A DNA stretch of 64,000 nt from NCBI GenBank assembly GCA_022447585.1, contig JAKVAR010000001.1, positions 231,097-295,096 on the forward strand, given 5' to 3'. Below, piece by piece: positions 34,947 to 44,837 of the stretch. Position 1 is the stretch's first letter. Each line of letters starts with the position of its first letter. This stretch comes from Crocinitomicaceae bacterium (lineage in GTDB: Bacteria; Bacteroidota; Bacteroidia; Flavobacteriales_D; Crocinitomicaceae). The position numbers and the translations under genes are program-made. The notes under the pieces are model-generated. The model did no database searches. It was not told where the DNA came from and saw only the letters and a program-made list of their open reading frames with translations.

Positions 34947-35879
34947 ATGGAATCAATGAAAAATATAACATCCGTATTTATAGTTATAATAACATCATTA
35001 CTATTAGGCAATTGTAATACGACAATAGAACAACCAGAAAAGTCAAATATCAGAATCTCAGGATCGGATTCTGAAGCATTAATATCAAATGAACTTTTAT
35101 TAGCCTTTAATTCAGCTATGACCTATCCATCATTCGAATTAAAGTCTATAGGAACTGAAGCAGGGATTACTGAATTTATTAATGGTCAATGTGAAATTGC
35201 AAATGCCTCTAGAAGAATGACCTTCAATGAACGAAAGAGAGCCAAGGCCAATGGAATTAAACCAATTGAAGTTATAATTGCTTATGATGCGGTAGGAATT
35301 ATTACCAATCCCAAGTTAGGCATAGACAGTTTATCAATTGAAGATTTAAAATTAATTTATACAGGCAAAATCACAAACTGGAAAGAACTCGGAGGACCAG
35401 ATTTAAATATTCAATGCTACGGAAGGTCCAAAGGATCAGGAACAAGGGAATTTATTGAATCAACGGTGCTTCATAGAGAATCATTAAGTTCCACGATATC
35501 ATTTACGTTCACCGAAGAGATTGTTGAGGCTGTTGAAAATGACCTAAGTGCTATTGGATATGTTGGAGTTGGATACATTATGGAATCAGAAGGTAAACCA
35601 TTAAACACAGTTTGGCCCATGAACATTTATTCTAATGAATACCCCGCAACATCGCCTTGGGAAAAATACAAAATACTGCGCGGAGAGTATCCATTATGCA
35701 GACCCCTTCTTCAGTATTTCAAAGGCTATCCAACAGAAAAACAAATGGATTTTCTTCAATTCGAACTATCTCAAGAAGGACAAGAAATCATAAACAATAC
35801 AGGATACTTTAGTTTAACAGAAGAACACAAAACGATCAATCTTAGAAATGGGATCTTACTATTTCAAGACTCCATCTAA
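34947..35879 (+). CDS. PstS-like phosphate-binding lipoprotein, orphan
   Basis: This 310-residue protein (an ATG at 34956 is equally good) has the signal peptide KNITSVFIVIITSLLLGNC; the -1 Asn makes the lipobox atypical. The periplasmic binding domain shows ISGSDSEALISNELLLAFNSAMT, GITEFINGQCEIANASRRMTFNE, KITNWKELGGPDLNIQCYGRSKGSGTREFIE and DLSAIGYVGVGYI, the PBP-like fold of PstS. The GSD, SGTR and NGQ segments are the usual phosphate contacts (inference). No pstC, pstA, pstB or phoU gene is nearby. It is divergent from creD, with a 178-bp gap. Confidence 0.85.
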   Translation: MESMKNITSVFIVIITSLLLGNCNTTIEQPEKSNIRISGSDSEALISNELLLAFNSAMTYPSFELKSIGTEAGITEFINGQCEIANASRRMTFNERKRAKANGIKPIEVIIAYDAVGIITNPKLGIDSLSIEDLKLIYTGKITNWKELGGPDLNIQCYGRSKGSGTREFIESTVLHRESLSSTISFTFTEEIVEAVENDLSAIGYVGVGYIMESEGKPLNTVWPMNIYSNEYPATSPWEKYKILRGEYPLCRPLLQYFKGYPTEKQMDFLQFELSQEGQEIINNTGYFSLTEEHKTINLRNGILLFQDSI

Positions 35880-35881
35880 AT

Positions 35882-35922
35882 AAAAAAACGGGAACTACCA
35901 TTATGATAATTCCCGTTTTTTT
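35882..35922 (+). terminator. Bidirectional terminator after the PstS-like gene
   Basis: AAAAAAACGGGAA (35882-35894) pairs perfectly with TTCCCGTTTTTTT (35910-35922), with a 15-nt loop. Both convergent genes (PstS-like and the SGNH protein) can use it. Confidence 0.9.
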
Positions 35923-35941
35923 ATTTAGATGGACTCTTAAC

Positions 35942-37189
35942 CTAGTTTTTCACATAAGCCAATCTAATGAGATCAACACCTGTTGAACTTGCCACTTTTA
36001 AAATATAAATACCCGTATCATTCTGAGACGCATCAACCTTAATTGTTGAGGTTAAATCCAACTCAAACCTTACCTTTTGACCCGCTGCATTGTATAATTC
36101 GACCGACTCGACATGGTTTAATCCCAGTATTTCATACTGGCCAGAACCCAATGTTCTCAATTTATAAATTTGTTTATTTTCATTTAATGAGGCGATGTTA
36201 ATCTCTATTTCATATTGAACAGAATCAATATCACATGGACCTTCGGCAACCAGCGTTACCGTATAAAAACCATTTGTTGGATATGAATAGGAAGGATTTT
36301 CATCTGAACTTGATCCGCCATTACCAAAATCCCAAGTGTATGTTATTGCATCTGTACTTAAGTTTGTAAAATCAACAGCACTCCCATTTATTACAAAAGA
36401 ATAATCGGCTTGCGTATGTTCCGAAGTTGGACGCAAATTAAATTGTTCCAAACTATCTAATACCGTCACGGCTGCCGCATTTTGTAAATCTGCCGCTACT
36501 TGAGCAGACAAAGAACCGATATACGGCGATCCCACCGGACTTTTTCTGAAAACAGAGGCATAAAAAGTACATGCTGCCAGATACGTTCCAGCAAAATTTG
36601 GATGTGAGCCATCTCCAGTATAAAGTCCAATAGTAGGATGATTATCTCTTACATATTTCCAAGCAACTCCTACAGGGCTAACTGAACCGCCAACAGAATC
36701 TGCCATTCTCATGTAAGCCGCTCTCAAACGTGCATTCATTCCATCAAAAGTTGAAATTGGCGCCCATTGAGGATCTCCATTCTCTCTACCCCATGTCATA
36801 AACATCATAACCTCTGAGCAAATATTGTTGGTATAAACACTATCTGCTAATTGAATCGCAAAAGGAAGTGTATTAGCATTCACTTGAGCATCTGGGAAAG
36901 AGGGTTCTTGACTCTGAGCTTGCAGAACAACATAGTCCCATGCTTCACTATTAATCTTTGTATAAACAGCTGGGTTGTTCGCGTGCCCATTAAAAGTAGC
37001 TCCACCTGCAGTATGAGAATCAAAATCAACTTGATCTCCTAATGAACTTGATAAAGTACTAAACATTGATGGTAAATTGTTTCCGTAAGTATAACTATTA
37101 CCAATAAATAGCACTGATGCCGTATCCTGAGCATAAGACAAATATGTAACAATTAACGCAAAAGACAAAGGCAGTATTCGTTCTAACAT
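35942..37189 (-). CDS. SGNH-type (DUF4886-like) hydrolase with PKD and T9SS sorting domains
   Basis: The 415-residue protein has a signal peptide (MLERILPLSFALIVTYLSYA). The SGNH-like domain (about 25-250) starts with VLFIGNSYTYGNNLP (nucleophile Ser32) and ends with TGDGSHPNFAG (Asp193, His196 completing the triad). A PKD domain (about 262-332; TYTWDFGNGGSSSDENPSY) and a T9SS tail (VELYNAAGQKVRF ... TGIYILKVA) follow. It is a secreted esterase or deacetylase candidate, perhaps acting on acetylated polysaccharide (inference). Convergent with the PstS-like gene across a terminator. Confidence 0.87.
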   Translation of the reverse strand: MLERILPLSFALIVTYLSYAQDTASVLFIGNSYTYGNNLPSMFSTLSSSLGDQVDFDSHTAGGATFNGHANNPAVYTKINSEAWDYVVLQAQSQEPSFPDAQVNANTLPFAIQLADSVYTNNICSEVMMFMTWGRENGDPQWAPISTFDGMNARLRAAYMRMADSVGGSVSPVGVAWKYVRDNHPTIGLYTGDGSHPNFAGTYLAACTFYASVFRKSPVGSPYIGSLSAQVAADLQNAAAVTVLDSLEQFNLRPTSEHTQADYSFVINGSAVDFTNLSTDAITYTWDFGNGGSSSDENPSYSYPTNGFYTVTLVAEGPCDIDSVQYEIEINIASLNENKQIYKLRTLGSGQYEILGLNHVESVELYNAAGQKVRFELDLTSTIKVDASQNDTGIYILKVASSTGVDLIRLAYVKN

Positions 37190-37293
37190 TTTCTATTTTT
37201 TTTCGTTGTTTAATTTCTAGACTGCTAACTTTAGAAGCGGTTGCTTCGTCTTATATTCACAAAGCGAACAAATATTGTAATGCTAAAACACGT

Positions 37294-39540
37294 ATGAATA
37301 CACAGACTTTAAAAATCGCACTATCAATTATTACTACAACTCTTTGTTGCTCGGGTAGTTATGCGCAATTTGGTTTTGAATACGACAATTCAATTCAGGT
37401 AAAAATTGGAAACGATACTATATTAAATCCATGGGGAGGCGGAATCAATTATGCACAGTTTTCAGATTTTGACTACGACTTCGATGGTGACTTGGATCTA
37501 CTTGTCTTTGATAGAAGTAAAAATAACTTACGCGTATTTGTACAGGAAACGAATGGAGGGCCTCATTATGAATTGGCTTACAATGCAAAAAATAAATTTC
37601 CAAACGAGATAAGGTATAGAGCAACAATGTTCGATTACGATAACGATGGCAGGAAAGACTTATTCACGCAGGGAACAGGGGGACTTAAAGTGTATAGAAA
37701 TGTTGGTTCGTCTGGAACTGGTCTTCAATGGGAATTAGCTGAAGATTTAATCCATTCTCAGTATCCCAATAATTTCAGTAACCTCATTATCAATTCAAGT
37801 GATATCCCTGCCCTAATTGACGTTGACGGTGATTCTGACATGGACATATTAACCTTCCATCAAGGAGGATCTAACATGGAGTATCATCAAAATCAGAGCA
37901 TGGAACTTTACGGAATTCCAGATTCTCTAAAGTTTGTCTTAATGAATCAATGTTGGGGTAAATTTTCTGAGGACATCAATACTAATTCAATAACATTGAA
38001 TGATCCTTCCTACCCATGCCAAGGTGGTGATATTATAAATCCTGAATCAGAATCAGATGAGTCAAAAGCTACCCGACACGCCGGATCTACAATATTAGCA
38101 TTAGACTATAATAATTCAGGCGTATTGGATCTAGTAATTGGTGATGTTTCATTTACGAATCTAAATTTATTAATTAACGGTGGGACAGCTGTTAACAGTG
38201 ATTCTCCAATGATTTCAATAGACAACTCATTCCCCTCAAATACTACTCCCGTTGATATTCAACTGTTTCCGGCAGCATATCATCTAGACGTCGATTTTGA
38301 CAATGTCAAAGACCTAATCGTTTGTCCAAATGCAAAAAATGTCTCTATAAATGAACGCAGCGTACTTTTTTACAAAAATATCGGCACCAATGCCAACCCA
38401 ACGTTCATCTATACTTCCGATAACTTTTTACAAGACCAAATGATCGAGCATGGAACCGGCTCTGTTCCGGCATTCACGGATATTAATCAAGATGGATTAG
38501 ATGATATGATTGTAGCTAACTTCTATCGATATATTCCTATTCTGAGTAAGGAAAGCACGATGGCATACTACTTAAACACTGGAACCGCATCTGAGCCCAT
38601 TTTCACTTATATTGATTACGACTATTTGAATTTGAGTTCTGAAAACTACGGATTACGATCTATTCCCACTTTTGGAGATCTTGATGGAGATAATGATGAT
38701 GACTTAATTATTGGAACTGAAATCGGAACCTTAGTATATTATGAAAACACAAGTACCGGATCTGGCGCAATCTATAACACGGGCGTAATCAATTTACAGG
38801 ATAACACCGGTGCAACAATAAATGTTCAGTCATACGCGCATCCTCAACTTTTTGATCTAAATAATGATAACCTACTTGATTTAATTATTGGTGCGAAAAA
38901 TGGTGAACTCGTTTACTATGAAAATATCGGCACTACTGCAGTACCTTCTTTCCAATTATCGAATAACCTACTTGGGAATGTAGACATAACACCTACTTTA
39001 CCGGATGGATACACAGCTCCTCATTTTTTCCGATTGAATGATACAACACATCTATTTTTAGGTGGAATTGATGGTAATCTATTCTATTATTCAAACATTG
39101 ATGGTAACCTTAGCTCAGGACAAAGTTTCACTTTAGTTAGCGATAACTACTTAAATATTGATGTAGATGCATACAGCTCATTTGCAGTTAATGATATCAA
39201 TAATGATGGAAACCTAAATATGTTTGTTGGACAAGATCTTGGTGGAGTCTATCATTTTGAAGCGAATCCAAACAGTAATGCTTCAATTCATGAAGTCGAA
39301 AGTAAATACGATATCAATTTATATCCAAACCCTGCAAATGGCAAAATAACAATTGATTTAAAATCAGCCTTGGGGAAAGGAGTAACTCTATTAAATCTGA
39401 ATGGACAAATCTTGAAATATGAAAGAATTAAGGGTAGTCAAATTACAATTGATCTAACTGATGCGTCTGGTGGTGTTTATTTCGTTCAAATTGAAATGGA
39501 CAATGGTGATTTAATCATGAAGAAAATAATCAAAGACTAA
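37294..39540 (+). CDS. FG-GAP/VCBS-repeat T9SS cargo protein
   Basis: The 748-residue protein has a signal peptide (MNTQTLKIALSIITTTLCCSGSYA). About seven FG-GAP-like blades follow, each with a calcium-type acidic loop such as DYDFDGDLDLLVF, DYDNDGRKDLF, DVDGDSDMDIL, DLDGDNDDDLIIG and DLNNDNLLDLIIG. The type A sorting domain is INLYPNPANGKITIDL ... GGVYFVQIE ... MKKIIKD. It is an integrin-like propeller on the cell surface; the ligand is unknown. It is divergent from the SGNH gene (104 bp between). Its stop interlocks with ispE (CTAA). Confidence 0.93.
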   Translation: MNTQTLKIALSIITTTLCCSGSYAQFGFEYDNSIQVKIGNDTILNPWGGGINYAQFSDFDYDFDGDLDLLVFDRSKNNLRVFVQETNGGPHYELAYNAKNKFPNEIRYRATMFDYDNDGRKDLFTQGTGGLKVYRNVGSSGTGLQWELAEDLIHSQYPNNFSNLIINSSDIPALIDVDGDSDMDILTFHQGGSNMEYHQNQSMELYGIPDSLKFVLMNQCWGKFSEDINTNSITLNDPSYPCQGGDIINPESESDESKATRHAGSTILALDYNNSGVLDLVIGDVSFTNLNLLINGGTAVNSDSPMISIDNSFPSNTTPVDIQLFPAAYHLDVDFDNVKDLIVCPNAKNVSINERSVLFYKNIGTNANPTFIYTSDNFLQDQMIEHGTGSVPAFTDINQDGLDDMIVANFYRYIPILSKESTMAYYLNTGTASEPIFTYIDYDYLNLSSENYGLRSIPTFGDLDGDNDDDLIIGTEIGTLVYYENTSTGSGAIYNTGVINLQDNTGATINVQSYAHPQLFDLNNDNLLDLIIGAKNGELVYYENIGTTAVPSFQLSNNLLGNVDITPTLPDGYTAPHFFRLNDTTHLFLGGIDGNLFYYSNIDGNLSSGQSFTLVSDNYLNIDVDAYSSFAVNDINNDGNLNMFVGQDLGGVYHFEANPNSNASIHEVESKYDINLYPNPANGKITIDLKSALGKGVTLLNLNGQILKYERIKGSQITIDLTDASGGVYFVQIEMDNGDLIMKKIIKD

Positions 39541-40334
39541 AGCATCAAAACTTTTTCATACAGTCCTGAAAATGACTTTACGGGTTCTTCATCATAGATC
39601 CCAAATAAAGTAGATCCACTTCCCGTCATTGATGCATAAAGAGCTCCTTCATTATATAATGAATCTTTTACGTCTTTGATTTCTGAATGATTTCTGAAAG
39701 CCGTAGATTCAAAACTATTGTTCAATTTAGCTTTCCATTCATTAATCGGTTCATTCAGAATTGTTCCAATGTGCTCTGAATGCGAAAACTCAATATTTGA
39801 ATAAGCTTCCGCTGTTCCAATGTGAATACCTGGATTTACAATCTTTAAAAACTTACCCGAAAGAGAAACATTTGAAGGTTCCAAATCGGTACCTGTACCA
39901 GTAGCTAATTGAGGATGTTTTTCTACAAAAAGCGGACAATCGCTTCCTAACTCAGATGATAAACCTCGCAATTGATCATTATCCAATCCTAGATTAAACA
40001 AATCATTCAACCCCAAAACAACATAAGTCGCATCAGCAGAACCACCACCTAAACCAGCCCCCATCGGTATCGCCTTCAATAAATGCAAGTAAACATTTCC
40101 AATGTCAAATCGCTCTTGTATTAACCGAAATGCCTTGACAACCAAGTTATCTTCTGCCTTAGAATCAATGGTTAATCCTGTTTGAATGAACTTGAATTTT
40201 TCATTTGGTAATATCTCCAGCGAATCAAATAAAGGAATTTGAAACACGCAAGATTCTATTTCATGGAACCCATCTTCGCGTTTGTGTAACACGTTCAAAC
40301 CCAAATTGATCTTCGCCGGTGGAAATAATATCAT
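39537..40334 (-). CDS. ispE: 4-diphosphocytidyl-2-C-methyl-D-erythritol kinase
   Basis: IspE phosphorylates CDP-methylerythritol in the non-mevalonate isoprenoid pathway. The 265-residue GHMP kinase shows FPPAKINLGL (Lys8), the ATP loop PMGAGLGGGSADA and the C-terminal MTGSGSTLFGIYDE. The length is normal. It is cytoplasmic. It is convergent with the FG-GAP gene (4-bp overlap) and divergent from accA (61-bp gap). Confidence 0.97.
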   Translation of the reverse strand: MILFPPAKINLGLNVLHKREDGFHEIESCVFQIPLFDSLEILPNEKFKFIQTGLTIDSKAEDNLVVKAFRLIQERFDIGNVYLHLLKAIPMGAGLGGGSADATYVVLGLNDLFNLGLDNDQLRGLSSELGSDCPLFVEKHPQLATGTGTDLEPSNVSLSGKFLKIVNPGIHIGTAEAYSNIEFSHSEHIGTILNEPINEWKAKLNNSFESTAFRNHSEIKDVKDSLYNEGALYASMTGSGSTLFGIYDEEPVKSFSGLYEKVLML

Positions 40335-40366
40335 AATACAAAGTTAGAACAACTAAACAATTTTTG

Positions 40367-40374
40367 TAACTTTC
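40367..40374 (+). promoter_or_regulatory. Probable -7 box (TAACTTTC) of accA
   Basis: TAACTTTC differs from TAnnTTTG in the last base only and lies 22 bp before the accA ATG, in the 61-bp gap between ispE and accA. Confidence 0.4.
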
Positions 40375-40395
40375 GCCCCCCAATTAGATAATAAT

Positions 40396-41349
40396 ATGGC
40401 TACTTATTTAGATTTTGAAGAACCGTTAAAAGAATTAGAAGACAAAATTGCTCAAACCAAAGAAATTGGAGAGAACACTGAAGTCGACATGGCGGATAAA
40501 ATAGGCGAATTAGAGAAAAAGTTGAAATCGAAAACGAAAGAGATTTTTTCAGGACTAACTCCATGGCAACGAGTGCAATTATCACGTCATCCAGACCGCC
40601 CTTATACAATGGAATACATTGAAGGGATTACTGAAGGAGCTTTTCAAGAATTACATGGCGATAGAAATGTAAAAGATGATAAAGCCATGGTTGGTGGATT
40701 CGGGCTTCTTGATGGTGAAACGGTAATGTTCATTGGACAGCAAAAAGGCGTTAACACCAAGATGCGTCAGTTTAGAAATTTCGGGATGCCAAATCCAGAA
40801 GGATACAGAAAGGCACTTCGATTAATGAAAATGGCGGAGAAGTTCAATAAACCAATTGTTACTTTCATTGATACTCCGGGGGCGTTTCCAGGATTGGAAG
40901 CTGAGGAAAGAGGTCAAGGTGAAGCCATTGCCAGAAACATCTACGAAATGATGCGTCTGAAAGTTCCTGTGATCTGCGTGATTATTGGCGAAGGTGCATC
41001 TGGTGGAGCTTTAGGTATAGGTGTTGGTGATAAAGTTGTAATGATGGAAAACACATGGTACTCTGTTATTTCTCCGGAGTCTTGTTCTTCTATTTTATGG
41101 AGATCATGGGAGTACAAAGAAACTGCTGCTGAAGCGTTAAAGTTAACTTCTACAGACATGAAGAAGTTGGGTATCGTAGATGATATAATCAAAGAGCCTA
41201 TTAATGGTGCTCACAGAGACCACGATTTGGCAGTCAAAAATGTTAAAAAAGCAATAAAATCTTATTTAACTGAATTGAAAAAAGAAAAAGCAGAAGATAG
41301 AATTGAAGCTAGAATCGAAGCATTCTCGAAAAGAGGTGTTTGGAAGTAA
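40396..41349 (+). CDS. accA: Acetyl-CoA carboxylase carboxyltransferase subunit alpha
   Basis: AccA, with AccD (not in this window), transfers CO2 from biotin to acetyl-CoA, making malonyl-CoA for fatty acids. The 317-residue protein starts [15 protein letters not shown]. The catalytic core contains [68 protein letters not shown] and [15 protein letters not shown]. It is full length and cytoplasmic. A strong terminator follows. Confidence 0.98.
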   Translation: MATYLDFEEPLKELEDKIAQTKEIGENTEVDMADKIGELEKKLKSKTKEIFSGLTPWQRVQLSRHPDRPYTMEYIEGITEGAFQELHGDRNVKDDKAMVGGFGLLDGETVMFIGQQKGVNTKMRQFRNFGMPNPEGYRKALRLMKMAEKFNKPIVTFIDTPGAFPGLEAEERGQGEAIARNIYEMMRLKVPVICVIIGEGASGGALGIGVGDKVVMMENTWYSVISPESCSSILWRSWEYKETAAEALKLTSTDMKKLGIVDDIIKEPINGAHRDHDLAVKNVKKAIKSYLTELKKEKAEDRIEARIEAFSKRGVWK

Positions 41350-41373
41350 TTAGGTTTTAAATCCAATTATATT

Positions 41374-41408
41374 AAGTCGTTATCATTTATTTGATAACGA
41401 CTTTTTTT
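41374..41408 (+). terminator. Intrinsic terminator after accA
   Basis: AAGTCGTTATCA (41374-41385) pairs with TGATAACGACTT (41392-41403), a perfect 12-bp stem with a 6-nt loop, followed by seven T's (41402-41408). Confidence 0.92.
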
Positions 41409-41553
41409 GTTACAAAATTCACAGCCTGCTAATTACTTTTCAAAATATGTATTTTATTCTATATATTGTAACCCGCTGAAATAATACAACTTAACCCTTA
41501 GCATAACAACCGTATTAAAACGGACTTCAGAAAAAAATAAAACCTATCCACCC

Positions 41554-42906
41554 ATGAAACTAAGCATAATTCCAGTTATCTTCTTCAAACATTCAATTGC
41601 ATCATTGATTTACCTTTTTTTCTTGATCAATACAACCTACGGTCAATACAACGTCGATTTAGTTAGTACTTTAGGATATTCAAATGGAAAATTCAGTTTT
41701 ATCAATGAGACCGAAGGTTTTCACTTTTCCGGTAACCAAATTTTAAAAACAATAGATTCTGGTCATACTTGGAATGTATTGTTGAGTGACATCACTGCAC
41801 TTACCCATGATGAAGGATTATATATGAATGGTTGCTTTGTAACAAGTGACATTGGATGGGTAGTTCTTCGAAAATACGATGATATAGATAACATAAAGGA
41901 TAGCTCCTTTTTATACAAAACAATAGATGCTGGTGCTTCTTGGGAATTACAACACATTAATCCACCCAATGATATTGTATATGCCGCGGCCACTTTTGGA
42001 AGTGTCTATTTTAAAAATGAGAATCAAGGATGGGTATATGGAAATGGTCTTTTAGAATATACAACCGATGGCGGAGCAACTTGGACAAACATTATTCATC
42101 ATATTGGAAATAGTTCCAATAACGATGTAATTAACAGTCTAACTTTTAGTGATGACAATACTGCTTATACCGCTGGTTATGGTTCTTGGATTCAGAAATC
42201 AGTTGATGATGGAACCACATGGAACACGCAACACTACTACCCTGGGCAAGGTGTAACTGATGACTATTACATATACGATATTACGTTTTCTCCTAGCAAT
42301 TACGACTTAGGTATTGCAGCGATTAGTGATGGAGTTCTCAAAAAAACAAGTAATGGCGGAGTTGTTTGGGATGATATTCTTACCGGATACCCGCACAGTA
42401 ATAACGCTGTAGCTATTAGCCCTGGAGATGGCTCCATATGGAGTGCCGCTGGTGATTACTGCAATAGCAATGGATGTTTTTGGACCTCTGCCTTATTATA
42501 TTCTAATGATGATGGATTATCTTGGAATCATATTGTTGATAGCCCAAACAACAATAGTTATTCAGACATAGTTTGGCCGTCTGCTGAATATGGTATGACG
42601 TGCAATAAACTTGGTGAAATTTATCGTATTTCCTTTGAAAATACATCTTTAAATGAAATATCGACTACTGAAACCGTATCAATTTACCCAAACCCTGCTG
42701 TTTCAGAAGTGACAGTTGTTCACGATGAAACATTGGAAAACATCAAAATCACGTTATATGATATTCAAGGAAAAGAAGTTTTAAGCGAGAGTTCTGATTC
42801 TTATAAAACGATTTTGGATGTCTCCATACTCACAGAAGGGGTTTACACGGTTGTAATAACATCTGAAGAATTAATTAAAGGGAGATCTAAATTGATTATT
42901 CAGTAA
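41554..42906 (+). CDS. BNR/YCF48-like propeller T9SS cargo protein
   Basis: The 450-residue protein has an uncommonly long N-terminus (MKLSIIPVIFFKHSIASLIYLFFLINTTYGQ) that ends in a normal signal-peptide cleavage site. Sortilin/BNR-type blades with T-x-D-G/A-G-x-S/T-W follow: TIDSGHTWNVLL, TIDAGASWELQH, TTDGGATWTNI, SVDDGTTWNTQ, TSNGGVVWDDI and SNDDGLSWNHI. The tail is T9SS type A (VSIYPNPAVSEVTVV ... EGVYTVVIT). It is a surface propeller with no known enzyme role. Single gene between the accA terminator and a 593-bp region without a convincing gene. Confidence 0.88.
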   Translation: MKLSIIPVIFFKHSIASLIYLFFLINTTYGQYNVDLVSTLGYSNGKFSFINETEGFHFSGNQILKTIDSGHTWNVLLSDITALTHDEGLYMNGCFVTSDIGWVVLRKYDDIDNIKDSSFLYKTIDAGASWELQHINPPNDIVYAAATFGSVYFKNENQGWVYGNGLLEYTTDGGATWTNIIHHIGNSSNNDVINSLTFSDDNTAYTAGYGSWIQKSVDDGTTWNTQHYYPGQGVTDDYYIYDITFSPSNYDLGIAAISDGVLKKTSNGGVVWDDILTGYPHSNNAVAISPGDGSIWSAAGDYCNSNGCFWTSALLYSNDDGLSWNHIVDSPNNNSYSDIVWPSAEYGMTCNKLGEIYRISFENTSLNEISTTETVSIYPNPAVSEVTVVHDETLENIKITLYDIQGKEVLSESSDSYKTILDVSILTEGVYTVVITSEELIKGRSKLIIQ

Positions 42907-43499
42907 ATAACTTCAATTTAGACTAAAATAAGGTACGTTAAAAACAACCTTTTATAAGGGTCATATTTTATACAAAGTAACCAAGTAGGAGTTATTTTGC
43001 ATAATAGTAAAATTGAAGTAATATAAACTCATTCTTTACTTTTTTGATTAACAAAAAATTCTTGCGCCACATATTTCAATACGCTCACTTCCCTCTCAAT
43101 GCAAATCGCGGTTGTTTGAATAGTTAACAATTTTTCAATGAAAAAACCGTTATTGTTTCAATCCATGAAACTTTTGCAAGCGATAATTAAACCTAATAGA
43201 TTTTATTTCAATTCAATTACATCAAGTGCGCATAGTTTAATTCTATTGTCCCATAAGTTAAATTACGCCACAATTAAAAGCTATTTGACGAGATACGACC
43301 ATTTTTTTGATTGAAGTTATTTAATGTAAATGCGTAAAAGATTAAAAAACACTACACGTTAAGGATAATAGCGACATCCTTTTGTTAAAAAGACATAGCG
43401 GATAGCCTGTTTAAACGCCCGAAAGAAATTTAGCTACAATCTGTAAGTACATAAATGCACTTTCGTCAAAAGTCTTATCTTGTAAAAAACACTTTGCTT
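42907..43499 (+). other. Long intergenic region upstream of the redox/glycosyltransferase operon
   Basis: These 593 bp have no gene I can support. The region is AT-rich. It holds an inverted repeat GTTTCA-N5-TGAAAC (43155-43171) and a 58-codon open frame on the plus strand (43138-43314) that lacks protein-like composition. It probably carries the control region of the five-gene operon starting at 43500; no good TAnnTTTG box is visible. Confidence 0.5.
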
Positions 43500-44828
43500 A
43501 TGATTGTGATTATTGGAAATGGTATTGCTGGAGTTACGGTAGCTCGAAATATTCGTAAAAGCAGCGATGAAGCCATTACAATTATTTCTTCTGAATCAAA
43601 GTATTTCTTTTCACGTACTGCACTGATGTATGTTTATATGGGACATATGAAGTTTGAACATACACAACCTTATGAACCTCACTTTTGGGGGAAAAACAGA
43701 ATCGATTTAGAACATGAACACGTTTCGCAAATCAATAAAGAGGAGAAAACGGTTTCTACGGACAGCGGCAAAACTATTAGTTACGATAAGCTAATCATTG
43801 CAAGTGGATCTAAACCGAACAAATTTGGTTGGCCCGGACAAGATGCAAATGGTGTTCGTGGAATGTACTCAAAACAAGATTTGGAATACATTGAACGTTA
43901 CTCAGAGGATCTGAAAACAGCTGTTATTGTAGGTGGAGGGTTAATTGGAATTGAAATGGCTGAAATGTTTTTATCTAGAAATATTGAAGTTCACTTTTTG
44001 GTTAGAGAAAATCTATTTTGGAGCAGTGTTTTACCGGAGCAAGATGCAAAATTAATCATGAATCATTTTGAAAAACATCACGGTCTCCACATGCATTATA
44101 GCAAAGAGTTAGATACAATCAATACAGACAAGAATAATAATGCAATTTCTGTTTTAACAAAGAACGGCGAAACGATACCTTGCCAGTTCGTTGGACTCAC
44201 TGCAGGTGTTTCTCCAAATATCGAGTTCGTGAAATCAAGTGGAATAGAAACAAATCGTGGAATTTTAATTAACACGTACTTTGAGACTTCCATTAAAGAT
44301 GTATATGCCATTGGGGATTGTGCAGAATTCAAGCATCCTATTGGGGGAAGAAGACCTTTAGAACAAGTTTGGTATACTGGAAAAATTATGGGAGAAAACC
44401 TTGCAAAGACGATAACAGGAAATAAAACTGAATACAACCCTGGAAATTGGTTTAACTCTGCGAAGTTTTTTGAAATTGAATATCAAACTTATGGAGTGGT
44501 ACAAAATAAACTTCAAGAAAACGAAGCAGAGTTTGTCTATCACAACCGTGAGAAGGAACTCCTACTCCACTTTGTATTTGACAAAAACTCTAAGAAATTC
44601 ATTGGTATAAACAATTTTGGAATTCGAATGAGACACCCAGTCTTCAATAATTGGTTATTGGAAGGAGCATCAATAGAGGACGTTCTAGCGGACTTAAAAA
44701 CGGCCAATTTTGATCCTGAGTTCTATTCAAATTATGAAGATGAAATAATTGCACAATATAACACTCAGTTTAATGCTAATATTCAAGTGAACAAGGCTAA
44801 ATGGTGGCAAAAATTAATTAACGCTTAA
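43500..44828 (+). CDS. NAD(P)/FAD-dependent oxidoreductase
   Basis: The 442-residue cytoplasmic flavoprotein starts MIVIIGNGIAGVTVARNIRK (FAD Rossmann G-x-G-x-x-G, residues 6-11). It has a second NAD(P) Rossmann motif, AVIVGGGLIGIEMAE, and the FAD-closing motif VYAIGDCAEF. The fold is like the rubredoxin reductase/nitrite-reductase NirB N-terminal class. No redox-active CxxxxC pair is visible, and its C-terminal 120 residues are specific to this group, ending without a Rieske or BFD domain. The open frame extends to ATG 43455, but 43500 is the family start. Nine bp separate it from the polyferredoxin gene, a probable electron partner. Confidence 0.9.
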   Translation: MIVIIGNGIAGVTVARNIRKSSDEAITIISSESKYFFSRTALMYVYMGHMKFEHTQPYEPHFWGKNRIDLEHEHVSQINKEEKTVSTDSGKTISYDKLIIASGSKPNKFGWPGQDANGVRGMYSKQDLEYIERYSEDLKTAVIVGGGLIGIEMAEMFLSRNIEVHFLVRENLFWSSVLPEQDAKLIMNHFEKHHGLHMHYSKELDTINTDKNNNAISVLTKNGETIPCQFVGLTAGVSPNIEFVKSSGIETNRGILINTYFETSIKDVYAIGDCAEFKHPIGGRRPLEQVWYTGKIMGENLAKTITGNKTEYNPGNWFNSAKFFEIEYQTYGVVQNKLQENEAEFVYHNREKELLLHFVFDKNSKKFIGINNFGIRMRHPVFNNWLLEGASIEDVLADLKTANFDPEFYSNYEDEIIAQYNTQFNANIQVNKAKWWQKLINA

Positions 44829-44837
44829 TTCAAATGC

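Noticed and set aside
43155..43171. Inverted repeat GTTTCA-N5-TGAAAC as an operator
   Set aside because: Six-base arms arise by chance in AT-rich DNA; it is far from the operon start at 43500 and has no second copy that I see. Kept only as part of the intergenic entry.
43138..43314. 58-codon open frame MKKPLLFQSM... in the intergenic region
   Set aside because: No recognisable family, ordinary AT-driven codon content and no start context; it could be chance.
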